DNA of 64,000 bases, taken from positions 85,995,954 to 86,059,953 of the forward strand of contig CM077665.1 in NCBI GenBank assembly GCA_039707655.1, in the 5' to 3' direction. Each line of letters opens with the position of its first letter. Within the stretch, counting starts at the first letter, position 1. This stretch comes from Elymus sibiricus. Its lineage: Eukaryota; Streptophyta; Magnoliopsida; Poales; Poaceae. The translations under genes were made by a program, and so were the position numbers. Of the stretch, positions 1 through 10,940 are shown in pieces. Below the pieces are notes generated by a model, which was not told the DNA's origin, searched no databases, and saw nothing but the letters and a program-made list of their open reading frames with translations.

Positions 1-1252
1 AAATAGACCCGGGGGCCATAGGTTTCACTAGAGGCTTCTCTCACGAGGGCAAATAATACGGCGGGTGAACAAATTACTGTCGAGCAATTGATAGAAAAGC
101 GAATAATTATGAAGATATCCAAGGCAATGATTATGCATATAGGCATCACGTCCGTGTCAATTAGACCGAAACGATTCTGCATCTACTACTATGACTACAC
201 ACATCGACCGACTCCTGCCTGCATCTAGAGTATTAAGTTCATAAAGAACAGAGTAACGCATTAGGTAAGATGACATGATGTTGAGGGATGAACTCAAGCA
301 ATATGATGAAAACCCCATCTTTTTATCCTCGATGGCAACAATGCAATACGTGCCTCGCTACCCCTACTTTGTCACTGGGTGAGGACACCGCAAGATTGAA
401 CTCAAAACTAAGCACTTCTCCCATTGCAAGAATTACCAATCTAGTTGGCCAAACCAAACCAATAACTCGAAGAGACTTGCAAATATATGAAATCATGCAT
501 ATAAGAATTCAGAGAAGATTCAAATAATATTCATAGATAATCTGAACATAAACCCACAATTCATCGGATCTTGACAAACACACCGCAAAAGAGTATTACA
601 TCGGATAGATCTCCATGAAGATCATGAAGAACATGGTATTGAAGAACAAAGAGAGAGAAGAAGCCATCTAGCTACTAGCTATGGACCCAAAGGTCTGTGG
701 TAAACTACTCACGCATCATTGGAGGGACAATGGAGTTGACGTAGATGCCCTCCGTGATCGAATCCCCCTCCGGCAGATTACCGGAAAAGGCTCCAAGATG
801 GGATCTCACGGGAACAGAGGCTTCCGGCGGTGGAAAAGTATTTTTGTGGCTCTCTTTAGTATCCAGGGAATATTTGAGAATTTATAGGCCGAAGAATAGG
901 GTTAGGAGAGCTGTCGTGGGGCCACAAGCTAGGAGGGCGCCCCCCCTAGGGTGTGCCCTAGTGGCTTGTGACGCCACGGCACGTCTCCTGCCTTCATCTC
1001 CAAGTCTGGCAGGTTTCTTCTGGTCCAAGAAAAATCATTCCGAAGATTTTATTCCGTTTGGACTCCGTTTAATATTCCTTATCTGCAATACTCAAAAACA
1101 TGGAAAAAACAGAAACTGGCACTAGGCTCTAGATTAATAGGTTAGTCCCAAAAATAATATAAAATAGCATAATAATGCGTATAAAACATCCAAAATAGAT
1201 AATATAATAGCATGGAACAATCAAAAATTATAGATACGTCGGAGACGTATCA
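1..1252 (-). repeat. 3' LTR of element A (truncated by window edge)
   Basis: Minus-strand LTR starting TGATACGTCTCC at 1252 and reading left. Window base 1 corresponds to about base 6583 of the other LTR, so the last 330 or so bases are outside. A TATA-like box (CTATAAATT on the minus strand) lies near 881-889, as in the 5' LTR. A purine tract (aagcttggggatgct on the minus strand) directly precedes the LTR at 1253-1267 and is the plus-strand primer site. Confidence 0.92.
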
Positions 1253-3966
1253 AGCATCCCCAAGCTTAATTCCTGCTCGTCCTCGGGTAGGTAAATGATA
1301 AAAATAGAATTTTTGATGTGGAATGCTACCTAACATATTTATCCATGTAATATTCTTTATTGTGGCATGAATATTCAGATCCATAAGATTCAAAACAAAA
1401 GTCTAATATTGACATAAAAACAGTAATACTTCGAGCACACCAACAACGCAATTGTGTCCTTTCGAAATAACATGGCCTTAGAAAGTTATCCCTACAAAAT
1501 CATATGGTCTGGCTATGCTCCATCTTCCCCACACAAAGTATCTAAATCATGCACAACCCCGATGACAAGTCAAGCAATTATTTCACACTTTTTCTGTTCT
1601 CAAACCTTTTCAACTCTCACGCAATACATGAGCGTGAGCCATGGATATAGCACTATAGGTGGAATAGAATATGGTGGAGGTGATGAGGAAAAAGGAGAAG
1701 ATAGTCTCACATCAACTAGGCGTATCAACGGGCTATGGAGATGCCCATCAACAGATATAAATGTGAGTGATTAGGGATTGCCATGCAACGGGTGCACTAG
1801 AGCTATAAGTGTATGAAAGACTCAAAAAGAAACTAAGTGGTTGTGCATATGATGAAAAATTCCACTAGCTATATGAAAGTGATAACATAGGAGACTCTCT
1901 ATCATGAAGATCATGGTGCTACTTTGAAGCACAAGTGTGGAAAAAGATAGTAGCATTGTCCCTTCTCTCTTTCCCTCATTTTTTTCCTTTTTTTATTTCT
2001 CTTTTTTTTGGTGGGCATCTTTGGCCTCATTTATTTTTTTAGTTGGGCTTCGCTGGCCTCTTTTATTTTTTTGTAAATTCCGGAGACTCATCCCAACTTG
2101 TGAGGGATTCATAGCTTCCATCATCCTTTTCTCAGACGGGACAAATGCTCTAACAATGGAGATCATCACACTTTTATTTACTTACAACTCGATACCTAGA
2201 ACAAAACATGACTCTATATGCAATATGAAAGTGATGGTGCATGTCATGAAAAACGGAACGGTGGAAGTTGCATGGCAATATATCTCGGAATGGCTATGGA
2301 AATGCCATAATAGGTAGGTATGGTGGCTGTTTTGAGGAAAATATATGGTGGCTGTTTTGAGGAAGGTGGGTTTGATGCACCGGCGAAAGTTGCGCGGTAC
2401 TAGAGAGGCTAGCAAAGGTGGAAGGGTGAGAGTGCGTATAATCCATGGACTCAACATTAGTCATAAAGAACTCACATACTTATTGCAAAAGTCTATTAGT
2501 TATCAAACAAAGCATTAGATGCATGCTTCTAGGGGAGAGGTTGGTAGGAGTTTACCATCGCGCGCTCCCGACCCTCACACAAAGGTTGACAATCATTAAA
2601 CAAATCATGCTCCGACTTCGTTACATAACGGTTCACCATACGTGCATGCTACGGGAATCACAAACTTCAACACAAGTATTTCTCCAATTCACAACTACTC
2701 ACTAGCATGACTCTCATATTACCATCTTCATATCTCAAAACTATATGCAAGGAATCAAACTTCTCATAGTATTCAATGCACTTTATATGAAAGTTTTTAT
2801 TATATCCCTCTTGGATGCCCATTATATTAGGACTAAATTCATAACCTAAACAAATTACCATTCTGTTTTAAAGACTCTAAAAATAATATAAGTGAGGTAC
2901 GAGAGTTCAATAATTTCTACAAAATATAACACCACCGTGCTCTAAAAAGATATAAGTGAAGTACTAGAGCAACATTGCCTAGCTCAAAAGATATAAGTGA
3001 AGCACATAGAGTATTCTAATAAATTCACGATTCAGCGTGTCCCTCTCAAAAAGAATGTGTGCAGCAAGGATGATTGTGGCAAACTAAAAAGCAAAGACTC
3101 ATATCATACAAGACGCTCCAAGCAAAATACATATCATGTGGTGAATAAAAATATAGCCTCAAGTAAATTTACCGATGGATTGAAGACGAAAGAGGGGATG
3201 CCTTCCGGGGCATCCCCAAGCTTAGGCCTTTTGGTATCGTTGAATATGGCTTGGGGTGCCTTGGGCATCCCCAAGCTTAGGCTCTTGCCACTCCTTATTC
3301 CATAGTCCATCAAATCTTTACCCAAAACTTGAAAACTTCACAACACAAAACTCAACAGAAAACTCATGAGATCCGTTAGTATAAGAAAAATAAATCACCA
3401 CTTTAGGTACTGTTGTGAACTCATTCTTTATTTATATTGGTGTAATATCCACTGTATTCCAACTTCTCCATGGTTCATACCCCCCGATACAACCCATAGA
3501 TACATCAAAATAAGCAAACAACACAAAGAAAACAGAATCTGTCTAAAACAGAACAGTCTGTAGTAATCTATAGACTTCGAATACTTCTGTAACTCCAAAA
3601 ATTCTGAAAAATTTATAAAGTCAGGGAAATTTGTATATAAATCTTGTGTAAAAATTTCAGATCAAAATCACGTTTCAGTGAATTTACAAAATTCCTGTAC
3701 TGAGAGCAAAAGTTTCTGTTTTTCAGCAAAATCGAATCGCAAACACCGTAGACCATCCCAAAGGTCTTACTTGGCTCAAACACTAATTTAAACAAGAAAA
3801 CACAATTACTACAGAGGTAATAATGTGTGGAAAACTCAAAAAACAGAAGCAAAATCAAAAGCATAAAAATAAAATTGGGTTGCCTCCCAACAAGCGCTAT
3901 TGTTTAACGCCCCTAGCTAGGCATAACGCAATAGATCTAGGTATTGTCATCTTTAGTATGCAATCC
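1253..3966 (-). other. Noncoding 3' internal region of element A
   Basis: About 2.7 kb between the protease remnant and the 3' LTR. No reverse transcriptase, RNase H or integrase motif could be found in any frame, only short unsupported reading frames. The stretch includes a T-rich run near 1976-2075. Two polypurine-tract-like sequences lie at 3207-3282. It most likely represents an untranslated 3' region of a non-autonomous gypsy element. Confidence 0.75.
3207..3282 (-). promoter_or_regulatory. Two internal polypurine-tract-like sequences of element A
   Basis: The string gcatccccaagcttaggc occurs at 3209-3226 and again at 3265-3282. On the element's sense strand it reads as a purine-rich tract like the one directly before the 3' LTR at 1253-1267. 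Their position, about 2 kb upstream of the true tract, matches extra tracts in elements C and G. A role as a second plus-strand initiation site is inferred only. Confidence 0.5.
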
Positions 3967-4806
3967 TTAAGTAGCTCTCATAATAGATTCATAAGGTAAT
4001 TTTATTTTCTTTCTAGGAAAGTGTTCCATGCCTTTCCTTAATGGAAATTGGAATCTAATATTTCCTTCCTTCATATCAATAATTGCACCAATCGTTCTAA
4101 GGAAAGGTCTACCAAGAATAATAGGACATGTAGGATTGCAATCTATATCAAGAACAATGAAATCTACGGGCACATAATTCCTATTTGCAACAATAAGAAC
4201 ATCATTAATCCTTCCCATAGGTTTCTTTATAGTGGAATCCGCAAGATGCAAATTTAAAGAGCAATCATCAAATTCACGGAAACCTAGCACATCACATAAA
4301 GTTTTCGGAATCGTGGAAACGCAAGCACCCAAATCACACAAAGCATGGCACTCCTAATATTTAATCTTAATCTTAATAGTAGGTTCCCACTCATCATAAA
4401 GCTTCCTAGGTATAGAAACTTCCAACTCAAGTTTTTCTTCAAAAGATTTCATCATAGCATCAACGATATGTTTAGTAAAAGCTTTGTTTTGATTATAAGC
4501 ATGAGGAGAATTCAACATGGATTGCAACAAGGAAACACAATCAATAAAAGAGCAACTATCATAATTAAAGTCCTTGAAATCCAAAAGAGTGGGTTCATTG
4601 CTATTTAAAGTTTTGACCTCTTCAATCCCACTTTTATCAATCTTAGCATTAAGATCTATAAACTTCGAATCATTGGGACGCCTTTTAACTAAAGTTGACT
4701 CATCTCCGGTCCCATATTTATCAAGATTTACATTAGAAAACAAAGATTCAATAGGAGTCACATCAATCACTTTAAGATCTTCATCAATATTATCACGAGA
4801 ACACAC
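3967..4806 (-). pseudogene. Element A gag C-terminus and aspartic protease, interrupted by stops
   Basis: This segment is in the same frame as the upstream gag but is separated from it by an in-frame TGA at 4816-4818. A second in-frame stop lies at 4354-4356, directly before the protease core. The protease part (4341-3967) has the pattern LCDLGACVSTIP around the active Asp, a DFIVLDID segment, and IILGRPFL with its flap-side Gly, as in plant gypsy retropepsins. The protein would cleave the Gag-Pol precursor inside virus-like particles. Nothing resembling RT follows. The stops may be decay or, less likely, read through; I favour decay because the sequence after each stop stays in frame and conserved. 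Confidence 0.75.
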
Positions 4807-4815
4807 TTTTTCAAG

Positions 4816-6012
4816 TCATTCACGCTTAGCACGTATTCTAGCGGTTCTTTCCTTGCACTCATCAATAGAAATTCTCATAGCCTTTAAAGACTCATTAATA
4901 TCATGCTTGGGTGGAATAGATCTAATTTTCAAATAATCAATCTCAAGAGAAATTCTATCAACGTTCCTAGCCAAATCATCAATCTTGAGCAATTTTTCTT
5001 CAATCATAGCATTGAAACCCTTTTGCGAACTAATAAATTCTTTAATATTATTCTCAAGATCAGAGGGCATCTTATTATAATTTCCATAAGAATTTCTGTA
5101 GGAATTACCATAATTATTAGAGGAATTACTAGGAAACGGCCTAGGATTGAAATTACCTCTATACGCGTTATTACCAAAATTGTTCCTACCAACAAAATTC
5201 ACATCCATAGATTCATTATTATTTCCAATCAAAGAAGACAAAGGCATATCATTAGGATCAATAGGAGCACTCTTACTATCAAACAATTTCATCAATTCAT
5301 CTATCTTTTCACTCAAAGTATTAATCTCTTCAATAACATGCACTTTTTTACTAGTAGGAGATCTTTCGGTATGCCATTGAGAGTAATTTGCCATAATATT
5401 ATCTAGGAGTTTAGTAGCTTCTCCTAGTTTGATTTCCATAAAAGTACCACCCGCGGCGGAATCTAAGAGATTCCTAGATGCAAAATTCAATCCAGCATAG
5501 AAAATTTGTATAATCATCCATAAACTCAAACCATGCGCGGGGCAATTTCTAATCATTTGTTTCATCCTCTCCCAAGATTGTGCAACATGCTCATGATCAA
5601 GTTGCTTAAAATTCATTATATCGTTCCTAAGGGAGATGATCTTAGCGGGCGGAAAGTACTTGGAAATAAAAGCATCTTTACACTTATTCCATGAATCAAT
5701 ACTATTTTTAGGCAAAGATGAAAACCAAGTTTTAGCACGATCTCGTAGTGAGAACGGAAATAGCTTCAATTTGACAATATCATTATCCACATCTTTCTTC
5801 TTTTGCATATCACACAACTCAATGAAAGTATTTAGATGGGATGCGGCATCTTCACTAGGAAGGCCGGAAAATTGTTCTTTCATAACAAGATTAAGCAAAG
5901 CGGCATTAATTTCATAAGATTCCGCACTAGTGGCGGGAGCAATCGGAGTACTAATAAAATCATTGTTATTAGTATTGGAAAAATCACACAACTTGGTATT
6001 CTCTTGAGACAT
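4816..6012 (-). CDS. Element A Gag (capsid-like) protein
   Basis: A 398-residue open frame starting with ATG at 6012, the first good start after the primer site. Residues of about 45-215 form a Retrotrans_gag-type domain, with motifs KLFPFSLRDRAKTWF, KYFPPAK and FYAGLN. A low-complexity Asn/Gly/Arg/Ser/Tyr-rich stretch follows at about residues 275-315, then a charged region likely to form a coiled coil. No CCHC zinc knuckle is seen. Gag would assemble virus-like particles that package the element RNA. The frame ends at TGA 4816-4818 but continues in frame beyond it, so the original Gag was probably longer. This is the least damaged gene of element A. Confidence 0.85.
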   Translation of the reverse strand: MSQENTKLCDFSNTNNNDFISTPIAPATSAESYEINAALLNLVMKEQFSGLPSEDAASHLNTFIELCDMQKKKDVDNDIVKLKLFPFSLRDRAKTWFSSLPKNSIDSWNKCKDAFISKYFPPAKIISLRNDIMNFKQLDHEHVAQSWERMKQMIRNCPAHGLSLWMIIQIFYAGLNFASRNLLDSAAGGTFMEIKLGEATKLLDNIMANYSQWHTERSPTSKKVHVIEEINTLSEKIDELMKLFDSKSAPIDPNDMPLSSLIGNNNESMDVNFVGRNNFGNNAYRGNFNPRPFPSNSSNNYGNSYRNSYGNYNKMPSDLENNIKEFISSQKGFNAMIEEKLLKIDDLARNVDRISLEIDYLKIRSIPPKHDINESLKAMRISIDECKERTARIRAKRE

Positions 6013-6220
6013 CGTGACAAAGCAAGCAATCTAGCACACAAGCAAACGAAAAACAAACGAAAAGACAAACGGAAGAAGGGCGAATAAAAAGGCAAATCTT
6101 TTTGGTATTTTCTGAAAATCGTTTTAGAAGTGGGGGAGAGGAAAACGAGAGGCAAATGGCAACTAATGTAAATGCAACAGATGAGTTTGTGATGGGTACT
6201 TGGTAGGCTTGATGTAGATC

Positions 6221-6238
6221 TCCCCGGCAACGGCGCCA
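6221..6238 (-). promoter_or_regulatory. Primer-binding site of element A (tRNA-Asp)
   Basis: On the minus strand the sequence TGGCGCCGTTGCCGGGGA is complementary to the 3' end of plant tRNA-Asp including its CCA. It begins 12 bases inside the end of the 5' LTR. It primes minus-strand cDNA synthesis and fixes the orientation of element A. Confidence 0.88.
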
Positions 6239-6249
6239 GAAATCCTTCT

Positions 6250-7833
6250 TGCTACTTCTTGAGCATGCGTTGGTTTTCCCTTGAAGAGGAAAGGGTGATG
6301 CAGCAAAGTAGATAAGTATTTCCCTCAGTTGTTGAGAACCAAGGTATCAATCCAGTAGGAGATACAAGCAAGTCACCAATGGATGTACCTACACAAATAA
6401 TCAAACACTTGCACCCAATGCTATAAAGGGGTTGTCAATCCCTTCACGGTTAATTGCAAGGATGAGATCTGATAGAGATAGATAGATATGATTGCTAAAA
6501 CGAAAAGTAAAACAAAAGTAAAAAGATTGCAGCAAGATATTTTTGGTATTTTTGGTTTATAGATCTGAAAATATAATATGGAAAATAGACCCGAGGGCCA
6601 TAGGTTTCACTAGAGGCTTCTCTCATGATGGCAAATAATACGGTGGGTGAACAAATTATTGTCGAGCAATTGATAGAAAAGCGAATAATTATGAAGATAT
6701 CCAAGGCAATGATTATGCATATAGGCATCACGTCCGTGTCAAGTAGACCGAAACGATTCTGCATCTACTACTATTACTACACACATCGACCGACTCCTGC
6801 CTGCATCTAGAGTATTAAGTTCATGAAGAACAGAGTAACGCATTAGGTAAGATGACATGATGTTGAGGGATGAACTCAAGCAATATGATGAAAACCCCAT
6901 CTTTTTATCCTCGATGGCAACAATGCAATACGTGCCTCGCTACCCCTACTTTGTCACTGGGTGAGGACACCGCAAGATTGAACCCAAAACTAAGCACTTC
7001 TCCCATTGCAAGAATTACCAATCTAGTTGGCCAAACCAAACCAATAACTCGAAGAGACTTGCAAAGATATGAAATCATGCACATAAGAATTCAGAGAAGA
7101 TTCAAATAATATTCATAGATAATCTGAACATAAACCCACAATTCATCGGATCTTGACAAACACACCGCAAAAGAGTATTACATCGGATAGATCTCCATGA
7201 AGATCATGAAGAACATGGTATTGAAGAACAAAGAGAGAGAAGAAGCCATCTAGCTACTAGCTATGGACCCAAAGGTCTGTGGTAAACTACTCACGCATCA
7301 TTGGAGGGACAATGGAGTTGACGTAGATGCCCTCCGTGATCGAATCCCCCTCCGGCAGATTACCGGAAAAGGCTCCAAGATGGGATCTCACGGGAACAGA
7401 GGCTTCCGGCGGCGGAAAAGTATTTTTGTGGCTCTCTTTAGTATCCAGGGAATATTTGAGAATTTATAGGCCGAAGAATAGGGTTAGGAGAGCTGTCGTG
7501 GGGCCACAAGCTAGGAGGGCGCCCCCCTAGGGCGTGCCCTAGTGGCTTGTGACGCCACGACACGTCTCCTGCCTTCATCTCCAAGTCTGGCAGGTTTCTT
7601 CTGGTCCAAGAAAAATCATTCCGAAGATTTTATTCCGTTTGGACTCCGTTTAATATTCCTTATCTGCAATACTCAAAAACATGGAAAAAACAGAAACTGG
7701 CACTAGGCTCTAGATTAATAGGTTAGTCCCAAAAATAATATAAAATAGCATAATAATGCATATAAAACATCCAAAACATATAATATAATAGCATGGAACA
7801 ATCAAAAATTATAGATACATTGGAGATGTATCA
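6250..7833 (-). repeat. 5' LTR of element A
   Basis: A 1584-bp LTR on the minus strand, starting TGATACATCTCC at 7833 and ending GTAGCA at 6250. Compared with the copy at 1-1252 it shows about 20 substitutions in 1250 bases by eye (near 1.6%), which suggests a fairly recent insertion. A TATA-like box (CTATAAATT on the minus strand) lies near 7462-7470, the expected core promoter for the genomic RNA. Confidence 0.92.
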
Positions 7834-8302
7834 TACACCTTATCCTAACGAAAGGTGGTCTTCGCCTGCAAAGTAGCTGGTGGTGATGCAGAGGTGGGCT
7901 CAGCGATGACGTCCGTCCTGCGGGGCTCGTGTTCTTGGTCTCGTTGCGCCGGAATGGAAACCTTTGGGGGGTTCCTGGGGAACCTGCGTACGTCTTTGCC
8001 TCCTTTGCACCAAAGAGGAAACTGTCTCCTCTGTGCGCACTGGCGCCCGCCTCGCCTGGCTTGCATCACCCCCGACCTCCCGAGGCTGAGCACTGCATAG
8101 GGATCTCCGCCCCTCGGGAGGCAACCTGGGGAGGCCTCCTCCCTCCGAGGGTCTTGGCGTCGTCCCCCTCGCGAGCGCAGGGCTCTCGCGAGGGCCTTGT
8201 CTTGAGTGAGGCCGCGCTGGGCCGTGCTTGGCTGTCGAAGTGGGCCACGCCCTGGGCCGCAGACTGGCAGGTCTGGGTACCCCCTTTCCCAGAACGCCGA
8301 CA
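7834..8302 (-). repeat. Element B: fragment of an LTR from another family
   Basis: A 469-bp, very GC-rich block with sharp borders: element A's LTR on the left and element C's LTR on the right. Read on the minus strand from 8302 it opens TGTCGGCGTTCTGGGA, a plausible LTR start, and the next 5 bases outside (acgcc, 8303-8307) would be a target duplication. Its left part would lie beyond element A, outside the window. Open frames in several phases (up to 156 codons) are a by-product of the high GC content. Confidence 0.5.
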
Positions 8303-8596
8303 ACGCCCTGGTGTCTTGTGGTCACCAGGTGGCCCCCCTCCGGTAGTTATTTGCTCCAGTATTTTTTATATATTCCAAATAATTCTCCGTGAAGTTTAGC
8401 TTATTTGGAGATGTGCAGAATAGTGTCTCTTATATGCTTTTTCAGGTCCAGAATTCCAGCTGCCGGCATTCTCCCTCTTTGTGTAAACCTTGCATATTAT
8501 GAGAGAAAAGGCATTATAATTACTCCATAAAGCATTATTATGCGTAAAAACATTATAAATAACAGTAGGAAATCACGATGCAAAATGGACGTATCA
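8303..8596 (-). repeat. 3' LTR fragment of element C
   Basis: Minus-strand start TGATACGTCCATTTTGCA at 8596. It aligns with 17149-16860 of the 5' LTR, then stops abruptly at 8303 where element B begins, so about 1.2 kb is displaced by insertions A and B or lost. The sense-strand purine tract lies at 8597-8611. Confidence 0.88.
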
Positions 8597-10192
8597 ACCC
8601 CCCCAAGCTTAGACCTCGATTGTCCTCAAGCGAAAGCTGATATCGAAAAACATGTCCACATGGTTTGAGAGAGAGGTGTCGATAAAAACAAAATACGGAC
8701 ATAGTAGCATCATGCTTATTATCATAGCAGCAACAAACTTTGTCATAGGACTCTTTCATATAACTTGTATTATATAACTTCATCATATAACTTCTCCTGA
8801 ATAAGTAACAATTCATCACAACATAGAAGTATAAAGCATAAACCTTATTGAAAACCAACAAACTATGTTCTCAGTCAACTTTTTAACTACAATTCATGAT
8901 ATTTTCAGGAAGGTTCTCGTGTCGGAGCCTTTTGGCAAGTCCACATACGCAACCATCATTTAACGTTCTATGATTGCTAACACTCACAGCATACCCATAA
9001 GCAAAAAGTTTCAACCGGACACATAGAAAGATAGGGGCTTATAGTTTTGCCTCCCAACGTATTCACCTCAAGGGTGATGTCAACAATAATAACTCATGCG
9101 CACTCATATCCATCTGGATATATGTGCCTAGATCTTTCCTCACCACATGATGCTTGCAAAAAGAAAAAGTAAAAAGGAATAGGGAAGAATACTTTGACTC
9201 TTGCATAAAAGTAAATACATAAAAGTAAAAGATAGGCCCTTCGCAGAGGGAAGCAGAGGTTGTCATGCGCTTTTTGGTTTGTATGCCAAATCCCTTAATG
9301 CAAAAGAACGTCATGTTATATTGCCCCTTATGATAGCAACCTTTATTATGCAGTTCGTCGTTTCTTTTACTTTGCCATCACAAGTTCGTATAACGCTCAA
9401 TTTTCTCTTACACTAATTGATCAAACACATTTAGAAGCAATTTTTTATTGCCTTAGTGCACCGATGACAACTTACTTGAAGGATCTTAGTCAATCCATAG
9501 GTAGGTATGGTGGACACTCAAAACATGAGTTTGGGTTTAGGGTTTTTGGATGCACAAGTAGTATATCTACTTAGTGCGGAATTTTTGGCTAACAAAGATA
9601 TTGAGCAAACACCACATGTTGAAGGATCTATGACAATATAACTTCTATGTGAGTATGAACAAACATACATCATTACATTGTCTTCCTTGTCCAACGTTAA
9701 CAATTTTGGAATATAATATTTAATGGGGGCTCACAATCATAAAAGATGTCCAAGATAGTGTATTTGCATGTGAATCTTCCCTTCCCTTATTAATTCTTTC
9801 ATGAATTTCATCATTGACCAATGCTATGTTTGTCAATCTCCAATAAATTTTACCACTTGTACTTTTCCTTATGTGATGTCATTACTTACCATAAGATTAG
9901 CATATGATCCTTTTCATTTATTTCCTTTTTATTTTGATTGCAACAAGAAAGTAAAGAAGCAAAAGCTCAAACTAAACTTTATTATATAACTCTCACTCGA
10001 TTACATAGATAGATAGATCACGAAACTAGCACTCAAAAATTAGATTATACTAAACTTTTATTCAACTAGATCATGAAAGAGCTAAGGATCGAACTAAAAT
10101 AGGTAAAGGTAAATAAAAGTGATGGTGATACGATACCTGGGCATCTCCCCCAAGCTTGGCTCAAGCCAAGGGGAGTGCCCATACCCGTGTAC
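8597..10192 (-). other. Noncoding 3' internal region of element C
   Basis: About 1.6 kb between the small 3' ORF and the 3' LTR, AT-rich, without a supported gene. It contains a short inverted repeat, CCCTTCGCAGAGGG, at 9238-9251 that also occurs in the matching region of element G. An extra polypurine-like tract lies at its upstream end (10139-10157). It is probably the 3' untranslated part of the element RNA. Confidence 0.7.
10139..10157 (-). promoter_or_regulatory. Internal polypurine-tract-like sequence of element C
   Basis: The string gggcatctcccccaagcttg reads on the sense strand as a purine tract ending in AAGCTTGGGGGAG-type sequence, like the true tract at 8597-8611. It sits just after the stop of the small 3' ORF and 1.54 kb upstream of the 3' LTR. 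Use as a second plus-strand priming site is inferred. Confidence 0.45.
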
Positions 10193-10603
10193 TCAAATCT
10201 CCTTTGGTGGTGAAGATGATGAAGGTGGTGGTGATGAGGTAGCCTTCTTCTTCAGCTTATATTTGAGCATAAAATTTCCCTCCCTTAGATCCTCATTCTC
10301 TAACTCGAGCTTTAATATCTTTTTGCATAATGCCTCCTTGCTCTCCTGCAGAAAACGAGATGGAATAAATTGAACCTTAGGTTTGTATCCTTTAGGGAGG
10401 CTTGACTTCTTGAATTCCACATGCATGTCAGGCTGAGGTAGTGGGCCATCCTCTTCCTTAGAGCTATCATCCTTTGTTTCCTTCATGTTGGCGTCTTCCT
10501 CCTCATCCGTCGTCCATCCATAATGATCCACCTCCCCATAGACCTTAGGGTTTGCAATATAGTCAGCAACATAGCTTTCCCCCTCTGAATCTTGAGACGA
10601 CAT
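10193..10603 (-). CDS. Element C small 3' accessory ORF, function unknown
   Basis: A 136-codon ORF from ATG at 10603 (MSSQDSEGE); the open frame extends upstream to 10765, but that part falls in a promoter-like region. The protein is acidic in its first half (TTDEEEDANMKE, DDSSKEEDG). The centre is basic. Near residues 95-125 it has a Leu/Glu-rich segment (KKILKLELENEDLREG) typical of a short coiled coil, and it ends in a Ser/Pro tail. I recognise no catalytic domain and no membrane segment, so an envelope role is not supported. It is the only intact reading frame of element C and lies directly downstream of an LTR-like promoter cassette. It differs from the 3' ORF of element G. Confidence 0.6.
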   Translation of the reverse strand: MSSQDSEGESYVADYIANPKVYGEVDHYGWTTDEEEDANMKETKDDSSKEEDGPLPQPDMHVEFKKSSLPKGYKPKVQFIPSRFLQESKEALCKKILKLELENEDLREGNFMLKYKLKKKATSSPPPSSSSPPKEI

Positions 10604-10679
10604 GTTTTCAGACCTGTCAGGAAAACAACATGAAACAAGAACAGGGGATTTTTCCACGATGCGGTGGTCAAAACAATCG

Positions 10680-10885
10680 GGGGTATATATAAAGATTTTT
10701 TTTATCTTGGGAAGCAAGAATATGGAAGGAAAATGGAGTCGGGAAGGTGCCCGAGGGGGGCACAACCCACCAGGGCGCGCCAGGCAGGGCAGGCGCGCCC
10801 TGGTGTATCGTGCTCACCTCGGTTGCTTTCCTGTTTATTTTTTATTTTCCTAATTTTTGTAATATTCCAAAACTAACAGAAAATA
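10680..10885 (-). promoter_or_regulatory. Internal LTR-U3-like promoter cassette of element C
   Basis: Between integrase and the 3' ORF lies a copy of the U3 core of element C's own LTR. Shared blocks on the plus strand include cacaacccacc (10761; 16819), ggcgcgccctggtgt (10792; 16852) and atattccaaaa near 10862 and 16921. Downstream on the minus strand is a clear TATA box (TTTATATATA, about 10682-10691), about 80 bases before the ATG at 10603. This suggests independent transcription of the 3' ORF. Confidence 0.65.
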
Positions 10886-10940
10886 TTTTTGCGGATTTTT
10901 TGGAGTTTGTTTACTTACCGTATCACGTACCTCCTCTTTT

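Larger units (their letters stand above)
1..7833 (-). mobile_element. Element A: gypsy LTR retrotransposon, gag-protease only (left end outside window)
   Basis: On the minus strand the order is 5' LTR (7833-6250), tRNA-Asp primer site, gag, protease, a long noncoding 3' part, then the 3' LTR, which is cut by the window edge. The two LTRs share the TGATAC start and differ at about 20 of 1250 compared bases by eye. No reverse transcriptase, RNase H or integrase is visible between protease and 3' LTR, so this is probably a non-autonomous member of a Triticeae gypsy family. The 5 bases at the right edge (tacac) are the expected target duplication; its partner lies outside the window. The family name is not assigned. 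Confidence 0.9.

Noticed and set aside
288..527. 79-codon frame repeated at 6870-7109
   Set aside because: It lies inside both LTRs of element A and is duplicated only because the LTR is.
6221..6238. tRNA-Asp-like 3' end (also at 15604 and 34601)
   Set aside because: Only the 18-base primer complement is present, at the LTR border; no tRNA gene body.
7845..8399. Overlapping open frames of 141-156 codons on both strands
   Set aside because: The block is very GC-rich, frames exist in most phases, and none shows a known domain; it is best explained as LTR sequence.
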